This document shows positions 20,813-32,984 of a DNA stretch of 64,000 nucleotides, piece by piece. How positions within the stretch are numbered: the first letter of the stretch is position 1; each line of letters starts with the position of its first letter. The DNA is from Cricetomys ansorgei (lineage: Eukaryota; Chordata; Mammalia; Rodentia; Nesomyidae): positions 8,045,001-8,109,000 of the forward strand of contig JAMJFZ010003624.1 of NCBI GenBank assembly GCA_026225945.1, read 5' to 3'. A program made the translations under genes and the position numbers. The notes beneath the pieces were generated by a model. That model was not told the DNA's origin. It saw only the letters and a program-made list of their open reading frames with translations, and did not search any database.

Positions 20813-21450
20813 CAGAGAGACAGAGAGACCTATTACACCAGCCTTTAGATGTCAGACTTCCATCTTCGAGCACTCGGATTGGAGGCATATAACGCTTGAC
20901 TGTAACCTCTACTTGTTGCAACAGTCGCTGGCCTACTTTAATCCCTGGTTTCCAGCAGCAGCGAATGGTGCCAGCAGGTAACATCAGGCAGTGCTTGCTG
21001 GAATTAGAGCTCCTGAATAGGTCTCAAGTGTTTGGACCTTCAGCTCTTAGATGCTAGTGTTAGAGCTCTTACACCCTGGGGTGTTGGGACCCTTTGCCTT
21101 TGACAGCAACTGTCATTCTGTCTTCCAGGGTTAGGATGAAGGACACTTGACCCTTAAGGGATTGGCAGCTCCCAGGAACTCTTCTGGTGACTGGGGCTTG
21201 CAGTGTCGTGTCTTCAATGGTTCACAAGGTTATTTGTGCTAACTGCGTTTCCTGCCCTGGTTGCCCTCCTGCCCTCTGGAGCTGCTGTCGGGCCACTGCC
21301 GCCACCGACTCCCTCACTGCTGCTATCCTTCTGCTGTTTCTGCCTTCTTCTCTCTGTGCTACCAGTCCATCCCACTTTAGCGGCATAGACTAATGATAAA
21401 GACCAAAAGCAGGCAAGAAAAGATCAAGAGAAGCCTTCTAATGGGCCTAA
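19320..21450. other. Intergenic, no gene seen
   Basis: Apparently unique sequence. A roughly 25 bp stretch (TCCTGAGAGATGGCTATTNATC) is repeated at about 20463 and 20494. No coding signal is recognised. Confidence 0.45.
20779..20829 (+). repeat. (GA)n/(GACAGA)n purine-rich repeat
   Basis: GAGAGAGAGAGAGACAGAGA continuing as GACAGAGA units. Confidence 0.9.
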
Positions 21451-21452
21451 TG

Positions 21453-21615
21453 TCGAGCCAGGCATGGTGGTGCACACTTGTAAGTCAAGCACTGGGGAGG
21501 TGGAGACAAAAGGTCAGGAGTTCAAAGCCAACTATTGGCTTTGAAGCTAGCCTTGGCTATATAAGATCTCGTCTCAACCATACCCCTTCCTACAAACAAA
21601 TAATAAAACAATAAC
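21453..21615 (+). mobile_element. B1-like SINE
   Basis: GAGCCAGGCATGGTGGTGCA...AGCCTTGGCTATATAAGATC with an A-rich end. Confidence 0.75.
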
Positions 21616-21619
21616 GAGC

Positions 21620-23160
21620 TTAGCGTTGCAATGCCAGGAACGGCACAGAAGGATGTCTCCTCCCTAACTGGAAAAGTGGGCCGAACGGTGTTATTACATA
21701 ACCAGGAGGTGCTGCGGCAATATGGCACAATCACTTGTACAAATGAAGGACTGTGTGTGAACTGATTGCAGACTTACTTTTGGGAGTGCTACCCGTCCGA
21801 CCTCGCAATGGGTAATCGGGTTCATCAAGAGTTCCCCCGGAATTCCTTTTGCTTAGTGTGGATGTTTCGCAAGGCTGTTGCAGGTTATCTGTGGCGGTCA
21901 TGACTGGAGCATGTCTTCAAGCATGGCTGTGACCGTCCTCTTCAGCTGCTAGGGTGTCCTCAGAGTGGCAGGGCCTATCACAAGGGCTCACTCAACCGTT
22001 TCAGCAATCTACCGCAAGCATCAAAAGGTTTTTCACAGCCAGGACCTGTTGAAAACCAGTCTTTATGTTCCTAGAGAGTGCATCTGGTCCTTTTGCTTAT
22101 CTGCAAAACTTAGATCCGAGTCAAGCTCCCTAAAATATAAAATTAGCTCTCCTATCTCAACGTATCTTAATTCGCACCCAGCTGGAGAGAAATTCAATCC
22201 TTGTAGTAAGCATTCCATGCGATTTTTTTTTTTTTTTAAAAACCATCAAACACTTTAAGAAACATTGGCCTAAATGTGGAAAAAACTGATGCAGAAAATA
22301 CCAATTTAAACAATAATCTCACTTCTACCCTTGTTCGGGTAAGAGCAAAGGCAAGCGTCCAAGTTCCCTTTGTAACACAGGTCTGCACATCCGTGAGGTG
22401 CCTGTGAGTCACCTTTCAGCAAGACAAAGAAGGCAGCGGTGATGGGGTTTGAACTTGTGTTTTCCTCTGCTGTTGGCTGATGGTGAAACCCCCCTTCCCC
22501 AAGTCACGCCAGGCAGGAGTGAGGCTGGCTGGCTTTCACTAGGTAAAATTATCTCTATCTATTAGAATTCCTTTCAGGCGACACTGAAAGTCATCTGGGG
22601 AGCCTTTATCTGCCTTTGACGCAGGTTGAAGGGTCCCGGGCCCATCTTGACGCTGTCTGCCGCTATATGGCTACACTCCAGATTTCTGAGGCCTTCCCGG
22701 GTTTCTGCCGATAACTATACAAATGTGCCAAGCCCAGTTGGCATGCCCTTGGCACACTCCCAGCTGCCCTTTCGCCCTACTTTACAGATTAGGAGTGGAC
22801 ATGAAATCAGTCAGACCTCTGTTCCTTTACCCTTCTCCCATAATCCCTCGGGCACAATCAGGTCAGCACATCTGCTGACCCCTTCCCAAGAGGCCAGATC
22901 CTTTAGATAGAATTCTAAAGCCCTAATCCCCTAAACTGAGGGTGAGCTTTTTCCTTTCTTTCTTCTTCTTCTTCTTTTTTTTTTGTTTTTTTCAAATCAA
23001 AACTTGTGTTTAGTCACTCAAGTCTTGAGTGACTTCAACACTCAGAGTCATGCCCGAACCTGCAAATAAATCAGCTTCTCCCTCCCACTCTGGTTCTGGC
23101 TCTACATGGAATATCTTGAAGAAAGTGAGGCAAAGAGTGAGACATGGATTGCTTGAAAGT
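21620..23160. other. Intergenic, no gene seen
   Basis: No recognised coding or repeat apart from poly-T runs at about 22222-22236 and 22975-22984. Confidence 0.45.
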
Positions 23161-23164
23161 TGTC

Positions 23165-23375
23165 GACTGGCTAGATTATAGAAGTTTTAAGACACAGTTA
23201 CGGATAGCAATGTTTGTTGGGCACCAACTGAAGTATCAGATATTTTACACGCAGCTTACGACACCATGATGCGGTACATTGTGAGGTACATTGTGTGACT
23301 TTGTGGATGAGAAAAGGGGTTCAGACAAGTTAAGCAACTTGCCCCAAATCAGAGGTAGTGAGGGAGAGGGGACTA
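23165..23375 (+). mobile_element. MIR-type ancient SINE
   Basis: Core-like TTTGTGGATGAGAAAAGGG...AAGTTAAGCAACTTGCCCCA, the hallmark of MIR. Orientation is nominal. Confidence 0.65.
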
Positions 23376-23669
23376 GGTTTCCCTAGGGGTTGGAGCAGTG
23401 ACTAAATCCTACTTGGAAGATTGTGTTCTTAGAAGCCTGGTGCTGCCAGATCAAGACCTTTGGAAATGAAAGAGCTCTGGCAGACCAAAGCAGGTGAGAT
23501 CTCAGTGGGTCAAGATTATACTTTATTGTCCTTTTAGGAGAGCAAGCAAGGAAGAGACTAGACGACAAGTAAAGGCCCCAGAGATACATGAAAAATTGTT
23601 TTCTAAACGCCAGTAGTATCTACTATTTTGAAATCCTCCACTGACATACTGTTTTAGACATAAGTAAAC

Positions 23670-23890
23670 GGGACGGTGGAGATGGCACAATGAGTAAGAG
23701 CACTTGCTGCTCTCCCGGGGGGCCGGGGTTCAGTTTGACACACCCACGTGGTGGCTCAAAACCATCCACAACCTCAGTTTCAGGAAAAACCAATGGCCTC
23801 TTCTGACCTTGGATACCAGGCACGCATGTGGGGCACATCTATATGTGCAGGGAAACATTCGTACACATAACATAAATAAATCTAAAACAA
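23670..23890 (+). mobile_element. B2 SINE
   Basis: GGTGGAGATGGCACAATGAG...AGAGCACTTGCTGCTCTCCC...CTCTTCTGACC with an AACATAAATAAATC tail. Confidence 0.85.
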
Positions 23891-23954
23891 AAGAAACAAA
23901 GTTCTGATATTACCCAAGCGCCTTCTGAATTTTCTCGAGAAATGATCTGATTTG

Positions 23955-24095
23955 AGGCTGCGGCATGCGTGGCAGACCAAAGGCTGGTCTGGAATTCACT
24001 ATATAGCCCAGGATAGTTTCAAACTTAGGTTGTTTTTTTTCTCAGCCTCTTGAGTCCTGGTATTACAGCTATCATAGGTGCCAGAACATGCAGCT
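23955..24095 (-). mobile_element. B1-like fragment
   Basis: CTGGTCTGGAATTCACTATATAG...CTCAGCCTCTTGAGTCCTGG. A diverged reverse B1. Confidence 0.5.
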
Positions 24096-24740
24096 GGGCA
24101 GACGGAGATTCTGGCGTTCCTGTCCTTGTAAACACCCTCTCAGGTAATGTGAGCTGAACCTATTTGAATGGCAGTGTGTGTACTGGGTGACCTGTTGCAA
24201 AAGTATAAGCACGCCACTTTGACAAGCAGACATTTTCTTGCAGGCACTATGCTGCTTGCCCTGCTGCTAGCTCATTTTGATGGCACCCGTGTTGTATTAT
24301 GAAATGCACTACAGAAGACTCACACGGACAGGAATCAAAGGAAGCCTTGTGCAAGCAGCTGATGAGAGACGAGCCTCAGACAATTATCAAAGAGCAACCG
24401 AACTCTGCCATCAACAAGAGCTTCAAAATGTCTCCTTCCATCCAATCCTCGGAATGACTGTATCCAGCTGACGCTTTGACTGAGGCATTGCGCAACAATC
24501 TAAGGTAAAAAGTCATAATTGCGGTGCTTTCGTCAGTGTAGCTTGCAACTCCTCAACTAGGAGCATCCTTTACAAAGCATTTTGTTAATTTCCAACACTG
24601 TATCTAAAGAGAAGTGACAGTTTGTAATCTTTGGCTGTGAAATACCACGTATAGGAGAATTAAAGACATGAGTTGGAACCCAACTTAGAGTAGACATCTG
24701 TGAATAAATCCGAAATGGACAGCTGCAAAACGTCCAGGAA
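24096..24740. other. Intergenic, no gene seen
   Basis: Unique-looking sequence; nothing recognised. Confidence 0.4.
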
Positions 24741-24742
24741 CC

Positions 24743-24778
24743 CATATCAACCAGTATCAACCAGTATCAACCAGTATA
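24743..24778 (+). repeat. Short tandem repeat, AACCAGTATC unit
   Basis: Three and a half copies of a 10 bp unit (ATCAACCAGT). Confidence 0.9.
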
Positions 24779-24807
24779 ATTGCAGATCAGTTATTTTTGG
24801 GGGTTTT

Positions 24808-24958
24808 TTTGTTTGTTTTTTGAGACAGGGTTTCCCTGTTGTAACCCTGGCTGTCCTGGAACTCACTCTGTAGACCAGGCTGGCCTCGAACTCACAGAGA
24901 TCCACCTGCCTTTGCGTCCTGAGCGCTGGGATTAAAGGCGTGCGCCACCATCTGGTGC
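24808..24958 (-). mobile_element. B1 SINE, well preserved
   Basis: T-rich tail, GAGACAGGGTTTCCCTGTTG...GCTGGCCTCGAACTCACAG...GGGATTAAAGGCGTGCGCC. It is close to B1 consensus but has TGTTGTAACC in place of TGTGTAGCC. Confidence 0.95.
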
Positions 24959-24959
24959 A

Positions 24960-26680
24960 GATTCACATTTGAAGAAGTGCTCTGCGGGAGGTAGGCACAC
25001 AGTGAATTCCAGCCTGCCTTGAGGTATTGGAAGACTATTCAGAGGACTCAACTCAATCCGTAAAGTCATTCTTGGCTCTCTCTACTCTGCAGTTTCTTGC
25101 ATACTGAGAAAGTTCCAAAACTCTTCATGCACTTAATTTTTAAATACAGCCACGTATTTCTTTAAGCCTGACCCTGAATGCTTTTCATTTTATCTCACTC
25201 ACTGCATCAGCTTCTTTTCCCTTTTTTTTTTTTTTTTTTTTTTGATAACCTAGTGTCCTAACCAGCCAAGAAACTTGTACAGGATAAGTCTAAACAACAT
25301 TCATATTTTTCTCGCATCTTATATACCAAGCCTGTGGGTGATGTTATAAAATGTATTAACCTGCCTTTGGGCTGTGTTCTGTTGTATGAGGTTGGGTGTG
25401 GAGCTGTTCAATTTTGGAGCACTTTGCATTTCTGACTTTAATAGTAGGGTGTTCAACCAGTATGCAGGAATGAAATAGACAGGGGGCCTAGTAAAATATT
25501 CCTCCAGGAAAAACTCCAGGTCTGAGGACCAGGGACCCAGTTTGGATCACTGTAACGGGACGTCATCACCAGTCATCTCCTTGGCAGACCAAATCTAGTC
25601 AGAGCCCAGAACCTCTGGATAGACGCGTGGGCTAGCTTCCTGTGAGGAAGGAAGTTGCAGAGTAAGCGTGGTCATATGTTCTAAACCTTCCACCAAGCCT
25701 GACTACACTGGAGAATAAGAAACACATAAACCTTTGGTTAATAGACGCGGATCTAATCCAGACGGTGGTGACGCCTAAATTATATAATTTATGTAGTTTA
25801 TATTATATAAATTATATCAGACGAATTCAGAGACATACAAAATACCACTGGAGGCCACTAGGGCTCATATGGCCAGATACTAAGAGGAGTCTTGGCTGAA
25901 GTTCAAATGAGAGGGTGCTCAGTAGGTCCACGAATCTACTTTGTAGTATTTTTCTAGTTCCTGAACACGTGGTTGTAATAAATGCATCTTGGCTCTGAAA
26001 GAAATCCTCAGTTGGCTTTCTAATATTTTCTTCAGTCCTAGAGCACTTCCTCCCTACTGTATAGTAAAGCAAAGCAATCCCATACTTCTTTTGCAGAGGT
26101 TAATGCCATCACTAACTGAAAATTGCAAGTTTGGCAATACTTCCTGCTCGCTTGTCTGCCCGGTAACACCAGTCAGTGGGGTCCTCATAGGGAATGTCGT
26201 AGAAGGAGCTTCTAACAACCGCTACCGTGTCTCCCACTGGGAAAAGTAGAGCTGCAGGAATAAAACATAAACCCGGAACAATGCTTTGTGTGCCACACAG
26301 TGATGGAGCACTCCTATACGGCTATCACAGCTGGGAGGTGTTCTCCTCAGCCAGCCACAGCCCGCAGAACAGGGTGGGAAGAGAAGGAAGCCCCGAGTAA
26401 ATGTGTTTTGTTGATGTATCCAATGCTTCAGACATGTGAGCAGACAAAGTCGGAAGCGGAGGTTCAGAGACAAGGAAAGCCTTCCTCTGGTACAAGTAGG
26501 AATGTTTTATTGCTCAGTGTGTGCAAACACTAGCAGCGGTAGCTTCCTCCTCCCAGGTGATTGAAACTGAACTGGTCCCCTTGCAGAGACCTCCTACTGA
26601 GGCTAACTAACCCTTCCTCTTTGTGCTGTAGTCAATAAACACACCGAGTGTCTAGCTTGCATCGTAAGTGACCCTCAGTC
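24960..26680. other. Intergenic, no gene seen
   Basis: Contains poly-T (25221-25243) and an AT-rich self-complementary patch (25776-25818). A MIR-like hint lies around 26430-26470. No gene is recognised. Confidence 0.45.
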
Positions 26681-27077
26681 AGTGCGCACAGCCCATATGA
26701 TCCCAGCTTCTCCACCTGTGTCTGTTGTTTCTTTACTGCTGGATTGCCCCAATCAGGGTTCCAGGACCAAGCTGTGCAGAATGTGGCCGAACACAGTCAA
26801 TAACACTCTACACACAACGGAAACTGGGAGCCTACAAGAGAAGAATGGGCCGTTTAAAAGCAACATGGAATATACAGACCAGACCAGAAACAGGGAGATG
26901 AAGGAGCCAAGGAGAGGAGTCAACACTGAGGCCTGTGATCTCATTTTCTTCTGCTTCCATCCAGCTCTCCTTCCACTGCAGCCATTTTTTATCCTCCAGT
27001 TGTTCCATTTATATACATATATTACATCTATCTTGCCTAGCATGTGTGAAGCCTTGGATTCTACCTTAGTACACATA
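26681..27077. other. Intergenic, no gene seen
   Basis: A plus-strand open frame runs through here into the B1 at 27078 but has no recognisable domain and ends in SINE sequence, so I do not call it a gene. Confidence 0.4.
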
Positions 27078-27230
27078 AACTGGGTGTGTTGGTACATGCC
27101 TATAATCTTAGCTCTCAGAAGGTGGAGGCAGGAGAATCAGAAGTTCAAGATACATCATAAATCTGAGGACAGCCTGGGTGAGACCAATCTCGAAAAACAA
27201 ACAAACAAAAAAAACCAAACAAACAAGAGG
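27078..27230 (+). mobile_element. B1-like SINE
   Basis: CTGGGTGTGTTGGTACATGCC...GGTGGAGGCAGGAGAATCAG with an (AAAC)n tail. Confidence 0.75.
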
Positions 27231-27820
27231 ACAAAAATCCCACAGACCTGTTGAAGGATTTTATTGTTTTCTTCCCATCCAGTGAAGTGACAATTAATAC
27301 CATACATTAGTCAGGTTGTTCTTGCTCTGTTTAAAAGTGTGGGTCCTCATTTTTTGAGCTGTCTTAGAGATCAAAATTAACAGGGACACAGCCAAACTCT
27401 GTAAGCATAATGTGACAGCCATACGTGCCAAGAGCAAGAGTGGGACATAGCAGCCTCACCCCGGATATAAAATGTGGGCTCATAGTGGCATCTAAAAATA
27501 AGGTCATTTTGTCTTCTTGTGGAGACAGACACTCAAAGTCCTCTTTAACATCTATAACAATAAAACAAGCATGATGCATGACTTCTCAGCAAAGGAATAT
27601 TTAGTATGGGACGTATAAGCTCTGCTATGTATCCACCAGTGTAGATCTTGTGATTTGCATAAGAACGGTGGAAAATGTCAATCTGTTTATCCACTGTGAA
27701 ATCCTGTATATGTCTACTGTAATTCTTCTTAAATGTCTACTCCTAGGTATGAGATTGCTTTTATGTGTTATGTTTAAAACACTTTATGAGAAAGTGTCTT
27801 TAAGACTTTAAAATATCTTA
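27231..27820. other. Intergenic, no gene seen
   Basis: Nothing recognised. Confidence 0.4.
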
Positions 27821-27824
27821 ATGG

Positions 27825-27945
27825 GGCTAGGGAAACAACTCAGTGGTTAAGAGCCCTTACTGATCATAAGAGGACCAGAGTTCTGTTCCCAGTGCACATG
27901 CTGGAAACTCGTAACAGCTTCTCACTCCAGCCCCAGTGGATCTGC
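27825..27945 (+). mobile_element. B2-like SINE, 5' part
   Basis: GGGGCTAGGGAAACAACTCAG...AGTTCTGTTCCCAGTGCACA. Interrupted at its 3' side by the next element. Confidence 0.7.
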
Positions 27946-27947
27946 CC

Positions 27948-28365
27948 TCGTTTGCTTTCTGTCGCTGTGATAAAACACAGACCAAAATCAACTTGTGGAG
28001 GAGAGAGTTTACTTCATCTCACAGGTTACTGGTCTGTCATTGAGAAAGCCAAAGCAGGAATGAAGCAGGAACTGAAGCAGAGGCCATGGAGGGACACTGC
28101 TTACTGTCTTGCTCTCTGGTTCTCTGTTCAACTACCTGTTTTATACAGATAAGGATTACTTGCCCAGTGGTGGCACCGCCCACAGCAGGGTTGGTGTGGC
28201 CCCTCCCACATCAATCATTGGTCGAAACCATTTCTCGTGGGTGTGGTCACAAAGCAATCTAATCTGGGCAATCCCTCAATGGAGACTCCTTCAAATTATT
28301 CAGGGCTGTGTCAAGTTGACAGCTGTAGCTAACCAGGACACTTCACTCCTTGTCAAGTTGACATA
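27948..28365 (-). mobile_element. MaLR-like LTR copy
   Basis: TCTGTCGCTGTGATAAAACAC...AGTTTACTTCATCTCACAGG...GTGTCAAGTTGACAGC. Same family as 28815 and 40735; the family name is uncertain. Confidence 0.6.
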
Positions 28366-28814
28366 AAAACACGTTACTGTTAAATGATAACCCTCCCTTT
28401 CCTTTTCTCCTTTTCGCATATTAATATTCGCATCACAATATAAAACACAGTCCAACTTTTTAAAGTCCCGCAAGTCATTAAAATGCAACACAGAAGTCTG
28501 TCTTCTTTTAAAATCCGAAGTCCCTTAACTAAAGGCTCCTAGAGATTAAAAAGGCATATGCTTTCTTATTTCCAGAAAGAAGAACCAGAGCACAGTTACA
28601 AGAAGATCAAAGCAAAACCAAAATCCAACTATGTCACAGCTCAATGTCCAACATCTAGAACTCACTCACTACCTTCTGGGCTCCAGAGGGCTTGGGCAAT
28701 TCCACTTCTCCCGCTCTGTTACCCGTAGCACACACAGCTACACACGATTCTCCCAAGTAACAACATGGTCAGTTCTGTCACAGCAAGACCCCACTCTTGG
28801 TACCAATTTCTGGT
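28366..28814. other. Intergenic, no gene seen
   Basis: Lies between two copies of the same repeat. It could be a third, more diverged piece or unique sequence. Confidence 0.35.
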
Positions 28815-29205
28815 CTAGTTTGCTTTCTGTTGCTGCAATAAGAAGACACTGGCTAAAAACAACTTAGAAAATAATGTGTTTATTTCATCTGACAGATTAC
28901 AGTCCATCATGGAAGGAAGCCAGGGCAGGAGCTCAAACAGGAACTGAAACAAAGACCATGTAGGAAATGCTGCTTCCTGGTTCCATTTCTAGTTCTCTGC
29001 TCAACTAGCTTTTGTAGATATCTAGCCCAGGACCACCTGCCCAAGGCTAGCATACCTGCAGTGGGCTGGGCCCACATCAATCATCCATCCTGCCCCATGC
29101 CAATCTGATCTGGCCAATCCCCCAGTTGAGATTCCTTCCAGAGACTCTGGGCTGGTGTCAGGTTGATAGGGGTAATTAACTAGACAGGTTCTGATGATGA
29201 ACCAC
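28815..29205 (-). mobile_element. MaLR-like LTR copy
   Basis: TTTCTGTTGCTGCAATAAGAAG...CAGATTACAGTCCATCATGG...TGTCAGGTTGATAGG. Second copy of the family in direct orientation to the one at 27948. Confidence 0.6.
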
Positions 29206-29384
29206 GTCTGCACATACTCATAGGCACATGTTTACACATCATTTTTTAAAAATAGTAATATTTTTAAAATCTTTTTTAAATAAAAGATTACCTTCAAACC
29301 TCTTTATATGTCTTAATGGGGTGCTTAGTACTCTGTTCCTCCAAAATCCCTTTGTAAGGTTGTAGACTCCTGTTGTAAGGTTTG

Positions 29385-29560
29385 TTCAACTCATTCGTTC
29401 ATTCCACATGTAGTTTTGAGAGCTTATTCTGCGGAAGCACTAAGTCCAGGAAAGGAGTATGGAATCAATGGCGAGCAAAGCTCTTGTCCTCTAGAAACGT
29501 GTAGTTTAGTATCTGAGGCAGGAAACGAGACAGGCAAGTGTAACATGACATTAACCATAC
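29385..29560 (+). mobile_element. Ancient mammalian repeat remnant (L2/MIR-like)
   Basis: ATTCGTTCATTCCACATGTAG...GCAAAGCTCTTGTCCTCTAG resembles the old ATTCATTCA...GAGCTTACA repeat. A similar scrap lies at 33800-33860. Confidence 0.4.
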
Positions 29561-30371
29561 TGTGACAGAATTGCAGGTGTAGCTCAGCCAGGCTGGAGCC
29601 AGAGATGACATCCAAGTGCATGCATGAAGGGAAAGTCGGACTTCGCCAGACGGTAAGGGAACCGTGCAAGCAAGAGGTGCAGAGACAGCGTCATAGGTGG
29701 AAACTTTGAAGACAATGAGTCCAGAGGAAGAGAGACAATAAGGGGCTGGGCCTCAGCGTGAGCGTGGGTGTGATGAGCAATGAGGGAAGAGGAAGGCGGA
29801 GTCAGAGGACCAGAGACGTTCAGAGGCGGAGTCACAAAAGTGTATGCGGGGTTTGGAACATGGGAATGGGAGTCATCTCAGGAAGGCGTGAAGGGTGGTA
29901 ATAGATACAGCCGATTGATGGCTACAGAATAATGATGGGAAGTAGGTGGAAGGAGAGAGAATAAAGGCACAGGAAGAAGTATGGGTGAAGGAAGGATTGT
30001 ACACGTGGTTGTGTAAGTTTTTGCCTACATATGTGTACATGCATAGATTTCTGAATGTTATCATGGTATGTATGTATGTGTATGTGCATGAGGAATTACC
30101 TCCTTCTCAACATCGGTCCCAGTACACCTGGTATAATCTCCCTTATAAGCCTAAGTAACAACTTATAGTTTCTATATTACATGTCCGAAGTTTCTTAAAG
30201 CATGCATAAGAACATATGTGTATTCCTCCCTATTTCACACAAAATAAAACCTACCATGATAAACTTCCTGATTTTTCTTCAAATAAGGTATCTTCTTTTG
30301 CTCTTATTACATTTATTCATTTGTTTATTCATTTATCTATTTATTTGTTTGTTTATGTATCTGTTTGTTTG
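29561..30371. other. Intergenic, no gene seen
   Basis: Purine-rich (29700-29960), then a (TTTG/TTTA)n tract at 30314-30372. Confidence 0.45.
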
Positions 30372-30525
30372 TTCATGGGGGGAATGCGTTGCCACAGCAT
30401 GCACGTGGAGGCTAGAGGACAATGTGTGGTAGTTCCTCCTTCCACCACATAGATCCAGAGATAGAGCTCAGGTCATCAGGCTTTGCAGCAAGCACCCTTA
30501 CCTACTGAACCATCTCACCAAACCA
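30372..30525 (-). mobile_element. B2-like SINE
   Basis: Reverse B2: GGAGGCTAGAGGACAATGTG...GCTTTGCAGCAAGCACCC...ACTGAACCATCTCACC. Confidence 0.75.
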
Positions 30526-31134
30526 AACAATATATCTGTTCCCAGCGGCATATAGAGAACTCGACCATCATTAAGGTCCTCTAGTATTCTATTATGTGGC
30601 TGTGTAGCCCTGCCAATTCTAAGGAGGCTCCTCCAGGAGGAGCGTCTTTCCCTATCGCGCATAGCGCTGCAGTGCTCCGCTTTGCCTGTATGAGGGAGAG
30701 TAAGGCGCCCCTTTTGGTACCTTCGCACATTTGCACCGATGAGCTCTCAGTCAGGCAGAGGGGATTCGGTTGCAGACTTCTCTCTGTAACTCCTTCTGTC
30801 TGATACCCTGCCTGCAAATTATGTCTGTCTTGGCCTTCCAAATTCTAAGCTCCGTTTCTCAACACTGGGAAACCACTGGGCTCCAGCTGATTTTGCCTTT
30901 CTGGGTGGATCAGGGCGCTGGCTCTAGACAGTGAGTTGGGACACGGAGAAGGGTTTATTTTCAGGTCTCCTAGGGTTCTAGATCACTGCTCTATGCTCCC
31001 TGAGGGTCAATGTCCTAAAAAATGACCATTTCATCAGTTGGCTTATATTTGCAGTGTTTTAAAGTATACTTAAAGGGATGTAACTCTTTTGGCCAGAAGA
31101 GGAACCCCATTTTTTTTTCCTTATCATTCTTTAT
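30526..31134. other. Intergenic, no gene seen
   Basis: Nothing recognised. AGGAGGCTCCTCCAGGAGGAG near 30622-30642 is self-complementary. Confidence 0.4.
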
Positions 31135-31350
31135 TTTTTATTTCTTAGGCGTACAGGTGTTTTGCCTGAATGTGCATGTCTGCGCGCAGTGTGTGCATGA
31201 AGCGTGGCCCTAAGGCCAGAGAAGGGTGTTGGATTCCCCTGGGACTGGAGCTACAACTAGTTGTGACCTGCCATGGAGGTTCTGGGAATCAAACTCCAGT
31301 TCCCTGTAAAAGCATCCAGTGCTCTTAATTGCTAAGCCATGTCTCGGTCT
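31135..31350 (-). mobile_element. B2-like SINE
   Basis: Reverse B2/B3: GCATGTCTGCGCGCAGTG...CCATGGAGGTTCTGGGAATC...AATTGCTAAGCCATGTCTC. Confidence 0.7.
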
Positions 31351-31524
31351 CTAAACATTTAAGTTATAAGTACTTCCCAAGCTGTTCTGTATATGGGTTA
31401 TGCCAATTTCCAGTCTAACTACCATAAATGCCCATATCCATGTGTCAGTCACAAACCAAACTGGCATCTTATTTTTTCAAAACGTTGCCAATTTGATCAT
31501 TGAAAAACCACTTAATAGTTTTAG

Positions 31525-31528
<4 letters not shown>

Positions 31529-31560
<32 letters not shown>

Positions 31561-31641
31561 CCTGCCTCAACCTCCCAAGTGCTGGGATTATAAACATGTA
31601 CTACGATGCCAGCTTGTATTATTTATTTATTTATTTATTTA
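31529..31641 (-). repeat. (GT)n microsatellite, B1 fragment and (TTTA)n
   Basis: (GT)15 at 31529-31558. Then a B1 head in reverse (AACCTCCCAAGTGCTGGG, 31560-31605) and (TTTA)n at 31618-31641. Confidence 0.85.
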
Positions 31642-32290
31642 AAAAATCTTCCAATGAAGAAGCATTACCCAAGCTAATGTTCTCATCAGAAAAGCTCATT
31701 TTTAAGCATATTTTTAATGGCTTTATTTCTGCAATGGTGATTGCAATGTTTTTGTTGTTCAGACTTGTCATCCACCAGCCCCTCTCCCGGTTTCTGACCT
31801 TGAGAAGCGTCGATGGCTATTTCGATGAAAGCAGCTTCAGCGAAGCGATTGGCTGAAGACCAAGGCAGAACTGAGTTGACTAGATAAATCCATGTCAGCT
31901 ATCTTCACATTTTTATTTTAAAATAAATGCCACTCAACACAACGTTAATTAAGCTTCGGATTCTATGATTTGACAGGAGGGACGGGTGGGGGTGTGTATC
32001 AGAGTTCAGGGCATGTCACAGAAAAGTCACTACTCTCTCACATCCTTTGTGTCAGTCACCAGCTCCGCCCCTCGTTCAGCTCCTCAGTCTGCGGCTCACT
32101 TGGCTCCTGACCACTGTCTTCTGCGGGAGACAGAACAGTGACATGCTGGGGGGAAAGGGAAGGAAAATTCACCACCATCCTCGGAAGGCTATGAGGGTTG
32201 CTGCATGGGAAACAACAAAGTCTGCTGCACTGATTTTCTTTCCGGACTGTCTTTACTGACCTGTTTATCCACATGATGCAAATACTTCCT
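31642..32290. other. Intergenic, no gene seen
   Basis: Unique-looking; nothing recognised. Confidence 0.4.
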
Positions 32291-32292
32291 GG

Positions 32293-32545
32293 ACTTGTGA
32301 GGGCTCAGCAGTTGAGGGCACTCGCTGGGCTTCCGGAAGACCAGAGTTTGGTTCCTAGCACCATTTATGTGTTTTTGTGCACCGTGTGCATGCAGGAGTC
32401 TACAGAAGTCAGAAGTGGTATCAGATCCTCTGAGACTGAAGTTACTGAAAACTGAGCCACGACGTGGGCGCTGGGAACAGAACCCTGGTCCTCCACAAGA
32501 GCAGCGAGTGCTCCTAACCACTGAGCCATCTCTCCAGGCTCTAAA
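32293..32545. mobile_element. Inverted pair of B2 pieces
   Basis: A plus-orientation B2 head (AGGGCTCAGCAGTTGAGGGC...TTGGTTCCTAGCACC, to about 32370) joins a minus-orientation B2 (GTGCTCCTAACCACTGAGCC, ending 32545). The two heads could pair as a hairpin. Confidence 0.7.
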
Positions 32546-32984
32546 TTTTTTAATTAATCGATTTAAAGAAGACAATCGTTCTCTGCACCTGCCATTTTTG
32601 GCTGATGACTGGCATTATAAGCTCTTAAATGATCTGCCTGGATTTCACAACGCAAGTGCTTTTATGATGAAATGAGAAGTCTCTTATTGTGAAGTGAGGA
32701 TCATTGTTGCTCATACCCCCTATATAAAACAGTGTTATAGTGTGAAGAAGCCATGTATGATCTCCTGTACGCACCCAACTATTGCTAGATTTCATATGAT
32801 ACCCAATACAATGTAAATGCTATATAAACAGTTCTTACACTGTATATAGTTCATGGATTAACAAGAAAAAAATCTGGACCTGTTCAGTCAGCTCTCCAGG
32901 TGCTGGGATTGCAGGTGATTGCCATCACATCTGGATTCAAATGCAACAAACAAAGAAACAAAAAACAACAACGCTTTTTTTTTT
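32546..32984. other. Intergenic, no gene seen
   Basis: AT-rich; nothing recognised. Confidence 0.4.

Noticed and set aside
26682..27254. 190-codon plus-strand frame.
   Set aside because: The longest open frame in the window, but it has no recognisable domain, ends inside a B1 SINE, and no splice or promoter context supports it.
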